From Motiliproteus sp041586735 (GTDB lineage Bacteria > Pseudomonadota > Gammaproteobacteria > Pseudomonadales > Balneatricaceae): a stretch of 64,000 nt of DNA. The stretch lies in assembly GCA_041586735.1 (NCBI GenBank), contig JBFGZQ010000001.1:186001-250000 (forward strand), in the 5' to 3' direction. A program made the position numbers and the translations under genes. Shown here piece after piece: positions 27,163 to 34,203 of the stretch. The stretch's first letter is position 1; each line of letters starts with the position of its first letter. A model generated the notes under the pieces. The model made no database searches. It was given only the letters and a program-made list of their open reading frames with translations, and was not told where the DNA came from.

Positions 27163-27882
27163 GTGTCTGCAACGATTAACAACGGCCAGAAGCCTCGCCA
27201 GCTAGCGCTGAGTGTGGGCTTGCGCGATGACGCCACCCTGGAGAATTTCTACAGCCATCACAATGATCTGGCGGTGCAGGCGATCGAGGGGATCGCCGAA
27301 GGCGTGGGCGAACCTTTTGTGTATCTGTGGGGTGAATCCGGAGCCGGCTGTTCGCATCTGCTACAGGCGGCCTGTCACGGCGCCGGACGCTATCGGCGCA
27401 GTGCTTTTTATCTGCCTCTTGACCAGTTTAAAGCCCAGGGGCCCACGCTGCTGGATGGGCTTGATAGCCTGGATCTGGTCTGTATCGATCAGCTACAGCA
27501 GGTCGCAGGCTTGCCAGACTGGGAAGAGGCGCTATTTCACCTGTTTAATCGGATTCGCGACGCCGGAAACAACCTGCTGATGGCCGCTGATGCCGCACCC
27601 CGGCAGTTGGCGGTTGTGCTGCCGGATCTGGCCTCGCGGTTGAGCTGGGGCATGGTGCTGCGTATTCAGGCGCTCGATGATGACGGCAAACTGGCCGCGC
27701 TCCGGGCGCGCGCTCATGATCGCGGCATCGAACTGAGCGAGGAGGTGGCGCAGTTTATCTTCAACCGCAGCCCGCGTCAGACCGGCGAGCTATTCCTGTT
27801 GCTCGATCATCTGGATCAGGCATCGCTGTCGGCCAAGCGTAAGGTGACTATCCCCTTTGTGAAGCAGTTACTGGGTTGGTGA
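27163..27882 (+). CDS. hda: DnaA inactivator Hda (DnaA-like AAA+ protein)
   Basis: This 239-residue protein resembles the AAA+ domain of DnaA without a DNA-binding domain, as expected for Hda, which with the beta clamp stimulates ATP-DnaA hydrolysis. Visible are a P-loop region GESGAGCSHLLQA, VCIDQLQQVAG as Walker B-like, and the sensor region RLSWGMVLRIQAL. Start is GTG 27163 with an AGGATCTG site upstream. The N-terminal clamp-binding motif is QLALSVGL. Confidence 0.92.
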   Translation: MSATINNGQKPRQLALSVGLRDDATLENFYSHHNDLAVQAIEGIAEGVGEPFVYLWGESGAGCSHLLQAACHGAGRYRRSAFYLPLDQFKAQGPTLLDGLDSLDLVCIDQLQQVAGLPDWEEALFHLFNRIRDAGNNLLMAADAAPRQLAVVLPDLASRLSWGMVLRIQALDDDGKLAALRARAHDRGIELSEEVAQFIFNRSPRQTGELFLLLDHLDQASLSAKRKVTIPFVKQLLGW

Positions 27883-27899
27883 CGGGGTTAACAAGCTAG

Positions 27900-28172
27900 A
27901 TGATGTATAGCCGGGTCGAGTGTTATCTCGACGCGGAGAACTGTTTTTATATTGGCCATTGTGGATCGACTATGGAACGAATAATGCGTGATTTTTTCAG
28001 CCGTTCAGCGGATGAGCAGCAGGACTTTTTAACCCAGACCTGGTGCAACAAGTGCCAAGAGGCTGATCTGGGAATGACCGATCCGCTGGAGTATGAGGAG
28101 GGTGAAAAAGTGCTGATCGAAGGCAAATGCCGGTGCTGTGGCGAGCCGGTCACCACCGAGTTAATCGATTAG
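27900..28172 (+). CDS. Small cysteine-rich hypothetical protein
   Basis: A 90-residue acidic protein with two CxxC pairs (CNKC about residue 49, CRCC about 78) plus two earlier cysteines, consistent with a zinc ribbon. Nothing else is recognised. It follows hda by 17 bases and may be in its transcript. Codon use fits the core genome. Confidence 0.6.
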   Translation: MMYSRVECYLDAENCFYIGHCGSTMERIMRDFFSRSADEQQDFLTQTWCNKCQEADLGMTDPLEYEEGEKVLIEGKCRCCGEPVTTELID

Positions 28173-28298
28173 ACTGTCGTTAACTCAGGTCAACCGGGTT
28201 GCTGATCTTCTGTGAGGCTTTTAACAGCTGCAGGGTTGGGTGTTAACCCGGGTTGGGTGCCGGGTGGGATGCCAGAGCTCAGACAGGCCTTGCAGCGC

Positions 28299-28448
28299 TT
28301 AGTCCTGGCTGATCGCGTCGCTATCCGCAGGGGCTAGTTCCCGATCTGCTTTAGCGATATAGCGGGGTTTGTTGCTGAGCACGTTTTTGGCGTTGGCGCG
28401 TTTGGCTTTTTTGATCAGAATTTGATGGATCTTTTTACGTTTGTTCAT
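28299..28448 (-). CDS. DUF2986-type basic microprotein
   Basis: A 49-residue frame beginning MNKRKKIHQILIKKAKRANAK and continuing NKPRYIAKADRE fits the DUF2986 family, short highly basic proteins of gammaproteobacteria with the same N-terminal pattern. Function is unknown; the charge suggests nucleic acid binding. It lies in a gap between the small Cys-rich gene and rluF. The ribosome site is weak. Confidence 0.7.
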   Translation of the reverse strand: MNKRKKIHQILIKKAKRANAKNVLSNKPRYIAKADRELAPADSDAISQD

Positions 28449-28540
28449 GGGCGCAGGGTCGATGTAGGTTAAAGACTAAATACTAAGGGCTTTAGGACAT
28501 GTAGATTCTATACCGATAAGCCAGCCCGCAGTAGCGGCTA

Positions 28541-29500
28541 TTACCTTTTCTGCTTGCGTGCTGCCGGTTTGGCATTGCTGGCAGGCTTGTTTGCTGCTCT
28601 GTTAGCGGCCCTGGGGTGGGTCGTCTTGTTGTTATCGCTCTTTGATGGGGTGCGGTTGCTGGTTTTGGGCTTCCGGGGCGCTTTTTGCAGGCCTGCTGGA
28701 CGTTTGGGTGCGCTGGTTTTCTTCGCGGTGCTGTTGTGGGTTGTTGTTAACGTTGATTTGAGCGCGGTTTTTTTCGATCCGGCGACGGCGCTATTCAGCT
28801 GTTCCAGCTCGGCTGACGTCAGGTCGCGCCACTGGCCGGGTTTTAGCTTTCCCAGCGCTACCGACATGATCCGCACCCGTTTTAATTTGGTGACGTTGTA
28901 GCCTAAAAACTCACACATGCGCCGAATCTGGCGGTTAAGACCCTGGGTGAGGACGATGTTAAATTCGCAGCGTCCAGTAATATGCGCTTTGCAGGGATCG
29001 GTAACGGTATCCAAGATGGGCACCCCCGCACACATCTTGTCGATAAAATGCGGGCTGACCGGTTTGTCGACGCTGACGATATACTCTTTATCGTGGGCGT
29101 TTTCGGCGCGTAAGATCTTGTTGACGATGTCGCCATCACTGGTCAGAAAAATTAGCCCCTCGGAAGGTTTGTCGAGCCGGCCTATCGGAAAGATCCGTTG
29201 GCGGTGGCCGATCGCGTCGATGATATTGCCCTTGACGCTGCTCTCGGTGGTGCAGGTGATGCCGATCGGTTTGTTGTAAGCGATGTAGATACGATCCGAT
29301 TTGTTAGCGGCGCTGGCCTTGATCCGTCGACCATCAACCAGTACCTGGTCTTCGGCACCGACCTTGGTGCCCAGTTCCGGCTGTTGACCGTTGATCGTCA
29401 CCCGGCGCTGTTCGATCAATTTATCGGCCTCGCGTCGAGAGCAGAATCCAGAATCGCTGATAAATTTATTAAGGCGCATACCGCTATCGCTGGTCAACAT
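28541..29500 (-). CDS. rluF: 23S rRNA pseudouridine synthase RluF-like, with long basic tail
   Basis: The protein has an N-terminal S4 domain (MRLNKFISDSGFCSRREADKLIE) and an RsuA/RluF catalytic domain with the Asp in GRLDKPSEGL. The PVSPHFIDKM... and QGLNRQIRRMCEFLGYNV blocks place it in RluF/RluB. RluF modifies U2604 of 23S rRNA. After about residue 240 a 75-residue Lys/Ala/Thr/Pro-rich tail follows, longer than the core enzyme and likely an RNA-contacting disordered extension. Confidence 0.88.
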   Translation of the reverse strand: MLTSDSGMRLNKFISDSGFCSRREADKLIEQRRVTINGQQPELGTKVGAEDQVLVDGRRIKASAANKSDRIYIAYNKPIGITCTTESSVKGNIIDAIGHRQRIFPIGRLDKPSEGLIFLTSDGDIVNKILRAENAHDKEYIVSVDKPVSPHFIDKMCAGVPILDTVTDPCKAHITGRCEFNIVLTQGLNRQIRRMCEFLGYNVTKLKRVRIMSVALGKLKPGQWRDLTSAELEQLNSAVAGSKKTALKSTLTTTHNSTAKKTSAPKRPAGLQKAPRKPKTSNRTPSKSDNNKTTHPRAANRAANKPASNAKPAARKQKR

Positions 29501-29575
29501 AGGTTCCTGATACTGGCAGAGTGGCTGGGTGCGAATCTAAATGGGGTGCTAGACCATCGCGTCGAGCTGACCGCG

Positions 29576-30004
29576 TCAGCGGGCGTTGATGGCCGCTGTG
29601 GCGAGTTGCTGATCCTGAAGCAGGCCAATAAGAATACTGTTCCAGCGAGCATAGAGCATCGAGGAGCAGAAAATTCCGCAGCTCAGCAGTGCTATCAGCA
29701 TCCCTAGAGGGCTACCGCCGAAGGCATAGACCGCACCGAAGCAGAAATACAGCAGGATAACAAAGCACAGCCAGATATGGGGACGGCTGTGGCCTTGGAA
29801 AACGCTGGGAATAAACGCCAGCAACAGTGCCGATTGCACCAGCCAGATCACCAGCGGATTGGCGCCCTGAGGCGGATCTATCCAGAAGGTCCAGAGTGCG
29901 AACACCAGGATCAGTCCCAACAGTTGCGCGCGTGTGACTAGCGCGCTCAGCCTGACTCGTTGGTTGAGCTGCGCGCTAGACAGTTTATTTTTGATCATCG
30001 CCAT
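29576..30004 (-). CDS. DUF2069 inner membrane protein
   Basis: This 142-residue protein has four hydrophobic segments typical of DUF2069 (LLGLILVFALWTFWIDPP, LVIWLVQSALLLAFIPSVFQG, HIWLCFVILLYFCFGAVYAF). Start is set at 30004 because it overlaps the wrbA stop by one base; the longer frame upstream reads through wrbA in another frame. Function is unknown. The arsC-wrbA-DUF2069 arrangement recurs in pseudomonads. Confidence 0.85.
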   Translation of the reverse strand: MAMIKNKLSSAQLNQRVRLSALVTRAQLLGLILVFALWTFWIDPPQGANPLVIWLVQSALLLAFIPSVFQGHSRPHIWLCFVILLYFCFGAVYAFGGSPLGMLIALLSCGIFCSSMLYARWNSILIGLLQDQQLATAAINAR

Positions 30005-30630
30005 CAGTCTGGGTCTCGAGCTAATTGACGTGCCAGGGTGGCGATGCGCCGGCCTTGGGCGCGGCATAGTTGCAGCTCGATATCGGTCAGTGGCCGTTGA
30101 TCGTTGCTGCCGGCCACATGGGTCGCGCCGTAGGGTGTTCCGCCGGCGTCGGTGTTGAGCAGCCCGGCTTCGCTGTAGGGGATGCCGGTTATCAGCATGC
30201 CGTGGTGCAGCAGCGGCAGCATCATGCTTAGCAGGGTGGTCTCCTGGCCGCCATGCAGGCTGGCCGTAGAGCTGAACACCCCCGCAGGCTTGTTGATCAG
30301 CGCGCCGTTGGTCCACAGGCTGCTGGTGCCGTCGATGAAGTATTTTAACGGCGCCGCCATGTTGCCAAAGCGGGTGGGTGATCCGAGCAGCAAGCCAGCG
30401 CAGTGGCGCAGGTCATTATCGCTGCAATAGAGTGCGCCCTGGGTCGGAATCGCGGGTTGACTGGCCTCACAGTCCGGCGATACCGAGGGCACCGTGCGCA
30501 GCCGGGCTTCGATACCGGGCACCGCTTCGATACCCCGCGCCAGGTGCTGGGCCATCTTGGCGGTGGCACCGTGACGGCTGTAATAGAGCACCAGCACGTA
30601 GGGCTTAGCTAAGGATGCAGCGTCTGCCAT
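30004..30630 (-). CDS. wrbA: NAD(P)H:quinone oxidoreductase, WrbA-type
   Basis: This 208-residue flavodoxin-like protein has the FMN-binding YYSRHGATAKMAQ loop, GSPTRFGNMAAPLK and the FSSTASLHGGQE segment, diagnostic of WrbA-like quinone reductases. It performs two-electron quinone reduction in the cytoplasm. It sits between arsC and DUF2069 with one-base overlaps on both sides, so the three genes form a coupled operon. Confidence 0.92.
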   Translation of the reverse strand: MADAASLAKPYVLVLYYSRHGATAKMAQHLARGIEAVPGIEARLRTVPSVSPDCEASQPAIPTQGALYCSDNDLRHCAGLLLGSPTRFGNMAAPLKYFIDGTSSLWTNGALINKPAGVFSSTASLHGGQETTLLSMMLPLLHHGMLITGIPYSEAGLLNTDAGGTPYGATHVAGSNDQRPLTDIELQLCRAQGRRIATLARQLARDPD

Positions 30631-30980
30631 CAGAGCAGATCCAGGACGTTTTCGGGTGGCCGGCCGATAACGGCTTTACTGCCACGGATGGCGATAGGGC
30701 GCTCGATCAACCGAGGACAAGCCACCATGGCATCGATGAGTGCCGTATCGCCGATTTCAGCGTTGCTAAGCCCCTGGTCTTTATACTCCTGCTCGCCCGT
30801 ACGCAGCAGCTGGCGGGGGCCGATGCCCAGCTGGCCGAGCAGGGTGCGGAGTTCGTCATGGCTGGGCGGATGGTCCAGGTACAGGCGGATGTCGGGCTGC
30901 TGGCCCTGTTCCTGCAATAGTTGCAGCGCTTGCCGCGACTTGGAACAGCGGGGGTTGTGATAGAGAGTAATAGTGCTCAT
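30630..30980 (-). CDS. arsC: Arsenate reductase, glutaredoxin-dependent ArsC type
   Basis: This 116-residue thioredoxin-fold protein has the catalytic Cys12 in HNPRCSKSR, and the ACPRLIERPI block. It reduces arsenate with glutathione and glutaredoxin in this class, although many chromosomal ArsC/Spx-like homologues have other roles. No ars regulator or arsenite exporter is adjacent, so it may not be part of a dedicated resistance operon. It is first in the arsC-wrbA-DUF2069 operon. Confidence 0.9.
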   Translation of the reverse strand: MSTITLYHNPRCSKSRQALQLLQEQGQQPDIRLYLDHPPSHDELRTLLGQLGIGPRQLLRTGEQEYKDQGLSNAEIGDTALIDAMVACPRLIERPIAIRGSKAVIGRPPENVLDLL

Positions 30981-31100
30981 CGCTTGTCCTGTGCCTAGAT
31001 AATCTATGGTTATCGAACCGGTCGGGCTATTCTAACCGTTGTAATCAGGGTAACAAGGCACGATTTGTGTGGATTAAGCGCTGAGGTGAAAGGTCCGTTG

Positions 31101-32426
31101 ATGAGATTCACGTCTCTGTCATTGAATTATCAGACTAGCGTTGGCTTTTTGCGCCACCTGGTGCTGCAGTTTAATACCAATCAGGGGGCTCTAAACGCCG
31201 CCGCGATGACCTATACCACGCTGTTTGCGGTGGTGCCGATGATGATGGTGACCTATGCCATGCTCTCCTCGATCCCGACCTTTCAGGGGGTGGGGCCGCA
31301 GCTGGAAAGCCTGATCTTTGATAATTTTGTGCCTAGCACCGGTGCGCAAGTCAAAGAGTACCTGTCGGGCTTTGCCGGCCAGGCCCGCAGTCTGACCGGT
31401 GTCGGTATCGGGTTTCTGGTGGTGACCGCCTACATGATGCTAAAAAGCATCGAAAAAACCTTTAATCGAATCTGGCAGGTGCGCGAACCACGGCGTGGCA
31501 TGTCCAGTTTTTTGCTCTACTGGGCGGTATTGAGCTTGGGGCCGCTGTTGCTGGGGTTGGGGTTTGTGCTCACCTCCTATGTCACCTCGCTGCCGCTACT
31601 GGATGAGGCTGCCGGTGTGATCGGTGGCAAGGCACGTATTCTGGCGGTGGTGCCGCTGTTACTCAGCAGCGCGGCCTTTATGTTGCTGTACGCCGCGGTG
31701 CCCAATTGTCAGGTACCGCTGCGCCATGCGCTGGCCGGCGGCATCAGCAGCGCCCTGCTGTTCGAGGCGGCTAAGCGCGGTTTTGCGCTGTTCGTGTCGC
31801 TCTCCCCCTCCTATCAGCTGATCTATGGCGCTTTTGCGGCGGTGCCGCTGTTTCTGGCCTGGATCTATATCTCCTGGCTGATCGTATTGCTCGGTGCTCA
31901 GTTTGTACGCTGCCTGAGTACTTATGATGTTAATCGACGCGGTATCGATGCCCCGCCGTTTTACTGGGGTCTGTGTCTACTCGAGCTGTTGTGGCGGGCG
32001 CAGCAACGGGGTGCGGGTTTATCTGAGCGTCAGCTGGCGCGGCGTCTACCGGGCTTGTCGGTGTTGCTATTGGGGCGCTATCTGGACGAATTAAAGCGCG
32101 CAGGGATTGTGAGTATCAATACCGAAGGGCACTATCTGCTCTGTCGGGATCTGCATAGCCTCAGTATCGAACAGTTCAGTCAAGAGGTGAGCTGGACCCT
32201 GCCTGATGCTGTCGTTGTTGATGCGAGTGCTGAAAATAGTGCCGCAAGGGCTGCTGAAGAGGTTGCTGGGAGCATGGTTAAGGGTGCTGAGCCGGTCGAT
32301 TGGCCGCATCAACTACAGGGGTGTCTTGAGGCGGTACGCGCCTACCGTGCCGAACAGTTACAGCCGAGTCTGGCCGAGTTGTTTGGCGTGGTAACCGATA
32401 AACCTACATCCAAACAGCCGGATTAA
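31101..32426 (+). CDS. YihY/BrkB family inner membrane protein
   Basis: The protein of about 441 residues has six hydrophobic segments and YihY/UPF0761 signatures (NAAAMTYTTLFAVVPMMMV, LMLKSIEKTFNRIWQVREPR-like, YQLIYGAFAAVPLFLAWIYISW). A cytoplasmic C-terminal domain of about 150 residues follows, as in longer members. The family was once misnamed RNase BN. ATG 31101 fits the family start and follows an AAAGGT site. It is divergent from the arsC operon. Confidence 0.88.
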   Translation: MRFTSLSLNYQTSVGFLRHLVLQFNTNQGALNAAAMTYTTLFAVVPMMMVTYAMLSSIPTFQGVGPQLESLIFDNFVPSTGAQVKEYLSGFAGQARSLTGVGIGFLVVTAYMMLKSIEKTFNRIWQVREPRRGMSSFLLYWAVLSLGPLLLGLGFVLTSYVTSLPLLDEAAGVIGGKARILAVVPLLLSSAAFMLLYAAVPNCQVPLRHALAGGISSALLFEAAKRGFALFVSLSPSYQLIYGAFAAVPLFLAWIYISWLIVLLGAQFVRCLSTYDVNRRGIDAPPFYWGLCLLELLWRAQQRGAGLSERQLARRLPGLSVLLLGRYLDELKRAGIVSINTEGHYLLCRDLHSLSIEQFSQEVSWTLPDAVVVDASAENSAARAAEEVAGSMVKGAEPVDWPHQLQGCLEAVRAYRAEQLQPSLAELFGVVTDKPTSKQPD

Positions 32427-32506
32427 GCAGCGGTCGGTGTCGACAGCCTGGTTGGGTGTTCGGCGTAGATCAATATTCACGAGTTTTACGATAGCAGGGG
32501 AGTCGT

Positions 32507-32782
32507 ATGCAGCAACTGGTATTACAGGCATGGATCAGCGGACGGGTACAGGGGGTCTGGTTTCGGCAGTCGACCAAACAGCAGGCCGATTCTTTGGGTG
32601 TCAATGGCTGGGTCAGAAATCTCGACGATGGTCGGGTAGAAGCGCTGCTGCAGGGCGAGGCCAATGCCGTGCGCCAGTTGGAAACTTGGCTCAGTATTGG
32701 TCCGGAGCTGGCGAAGGTCGCCGATGTCGAGGTGGTGCTGGTTGAGAGTGCAGAGCAGTTAGAGGGCTTCGAGGTCCGCTAG
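32507..32782 (+). CDS. acyP: Acylphosphatase
   Basis: A 91-residue acylphosphatase that hydrolyses acyl phosphates. The active-site arginine lies in SGRVQGVWFRQST and the asparagine in GWVRNLDDGRVEA; both are present. Start follows a clear AGGGGAG site. It is a small standalone cytoplasmic enzyme downstream of yihY. Confidence 0.95.
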   Translation: MQQLVLQAWISGRVQGVWFRQSTKQQADSLGVNGWVRNLDDGRVEALLQGEANAVRQLETWLSIGPELAKVADVEVVLVESAEQLEGFEVR

Positions 32783-32813
32783 TCTCAAAGAGCGCCGTTG
32801 CGCTCGCGCCATC

Positions 32814-33413
32814 TCAGTCTTGATAGCGAGCCTGGTTGGCATACACCTTATTGGGGTATTTCATCTTGCCGTAACTGCCGTTATAGCGTGCCAGGGCTTC
32901 GCTGATATCGCCGTTGGCGCGTTTTAGGTAGTGGGCGAGAATGGTGCAGCCATAACGCAGATTGGTATCGATGTCGGTCAGGTTGTCATCGGCTCGGCCC
33001 AGCTGTTTTTTCCAGAACGACATCACCTGCATCAGCCCCTGGGCTCCCGCCACGGAGATGGCAAAGCGCTGGAACAGACTCTCGGTATGAATCACGCTTA
33101 GCACTAGATCCGGTGGCAGTCCCGCTCTGCTGGCTTCGCGGTGGGCGGAGCGGAGGATATGCAGGCGCTCCTGATCGTCAGTAACGAAATGCTCGATGCG
33201 ATTGGACATGTCCAGCAACCACACCTGGGCGTCGAAGCGATCCTCGAAGCTGTCGGCCTGACTAACGGCGTTAAGCAGTGACTGACGCAGCTGCGGATCG
33301 ACCTCCTCCATTAGCGGGGCGCCGTTGGTCGCGGCTGATAGGCTACAACAGAACCACAGTATTGCCAGCAGCAGGCAGTGTGAGGCAGAACCTAGGCAGG
33401 AGGGCGGAGGCAT
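32814..33413 (-). CDS. Lytic transglycosylase, SLT domain
   Basis: The protein of about 199 residues starts at ATG 33413, giving a signal peptide (SHCLLLAILWFCCSLSAATN). The frame upstream to 33554 lacks homology. The SLT domain has the catalytic Glu in IHTESLFQ, then AQGLMQVM and ARYNGSYGK. It is a murein lytic transglycosylase of the MltC/Slt type, acting in the periplasm. A cysteine in the hydrophobic stretch could also indicate a lipoprotein. Confidence 0.88.
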   Translation of the reverse strand: MPPPSCLGSASHCLLLAILWFCCSLSAATNGAPLMEEVDPQLRQSLLNAVSQADSFEDRFDAQVWLLDMSNRIEHFVTDDQERLHILRSAHREASRAGLPPDLVLSVIHTESLFQRFAISVAGAQGLMQVMSFWKKQLGRADDNLTDIDTNLRYGCTILAHYLKRANGDISEALARYNGSYGKMKYPNKVYANQARYQD

Positions 33414-33610
33414 GGCGTGACTTCCGAATGAGCGACGACCTATTCTACGTCGAGTAGCGCCGCTGCATCCAGCCCGCGGCTTAATAGTCTGTATATGGCA
33501 GGACTCTATCCATAAGCCAGCAAGGCGGTGCTGAGTTCGGGTTTTATGCGCCATCTGTTGGCCGTCGTGACTCGGTGTCGAGATTAACAGAAAAAAGAAT
33601 GCACACCCGC

Positions 33611-33639
33611 TTGACGAGTTTTTTGTAAGTCCCTATTAT
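33611..33639 (+). promoter_or_regulatory. Strong promoter of the Glu-Gly tRNA cluster
   Basis: TTGACG (33611-33616) and TATTAT (33634-33639) with 17-base spacing are followed by a GC-rich discriminator (ACGCGCC), typical of stringently controlled stable RNA promoters. The first tRNA begins 39 bases downstream. Confidence 0.85.
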
Positions 33640-33678
33640 ACGCGCCTCCTTTGATGAGGATTGCAGAGGAGATACGAC

Positions 33679-33754
33679 GTCCCATTCGTCTAGTGGCCTA
33701 GGACACCGCCCTTTCACGGCGGTAACAGGGGTTCGAACCCCCTATGGGACGCCA
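33679..33754 (+). tRNA. tRNA-Glu (TTC), copy 1
   Basis: A 76-base cloverleaf with acceptor GTCCCAT pairing ATGGGAC, anticodon loop CTTTCAC (TTC), T-loop GTTCGAACC and encoded CCA. It is identical to the second copy 199 bases downstream. Confidence 0.97.
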
Positions 33755-33784
33755 ATTCAAACTCGGTATTGTCGAGTTTGCGGT

Positions 33785-33860
33785 GCGGGAATAGCTCAGT
33801 TGGTAGAGCGCAACCTTGCCAAGGTTGAGGTCGCCAGTTCGAACCTGGTTTCCCGCTCCA
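33785..33860 (+). tRNA. tRNA-Gly (GCC), copy 1
   Basis: A 76-base cloverleaf with acceptor GCGGGAA pairing TTCCCGC, anticodon loop TTGCCAA (GCC) and encoded CCA. The T stem is GCCAG/CTGGT, which differs from copy 2. Confidence 0.97.
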
Positions 33861-33877
33861 AATTATCCTTTTTATAC

Positions 33878-33953
33878 GTCCCATTCGTCTAGTGGCCTAG
33901 GACACCGCCCTTTCACGGCGGTAACAGGGGTTCGAACCCCCTATGGGACGCCA
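33878..33953 (+). tRNA. tRNA-Glu (TTC), copy 2
   Basis: Same sequence as copy 1 through the whole 76-base cloverleaf, including the CCA end. It is part of a tandem Glu-Gly duplication. Confidence 0.97.
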
Positions 33954-33989
33954 TCTTTCAGGGTCGGTTGTTTACCGATCTCTGGCACC

Positions 33990-34065
33990 GCGGGAATAGC
34001 TCAGTTGGTAGAGCGCAACCTTGCCAAGGTTGAGGTCGCCGGTTCGAATCCGGTTTCCCGCTCCA
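33990..34065 (+). tRNA. tRNA-Gly (GCC), copy 2
   Basis: The second glycine tRNA of the cluster. Anticodon loop TTGCCAA. The T stem is GCCGG/CCGGT, a compensated A-T to G-C pair change relative to copy 1, so both copies remain well folded. Confidence 0.97.
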
Positions 34066-34180
34066 ATCGTAAGATAAACACACATCTTCTTAGCGCTCGT
34101 CATTGTCGATAAACCTTCGATTGACCTTACTGTTTCAGTATTTGTCTTTGTCAAAAAAACACTCTGGCTGATACTCTTGG

Positions 34181-34196
34181 CGTTAATTATTTAACG
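34181..34196. promoter_or_regulatory. Short inverted repeat upstream of the MshQ-like gene
   Basis: CGTTAA and TTAACG flank a 4-base centre, just 8 bases before the GTG of the giant gene. It could be an operator or translation-affecting hairpin. Its role is inferred from position only. Confidence 0.35.
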
Positions 34197-34203
34197 GCTA
34201 TGG

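Noticed and set aside
30005..30316. Extension of the DUF2069 gene upstream of 30004
   Set aside because: It runs through wrbA in another frame; DUF2069 homology begins at MAMIKNKL, whose start overlaps the wrbA stop.
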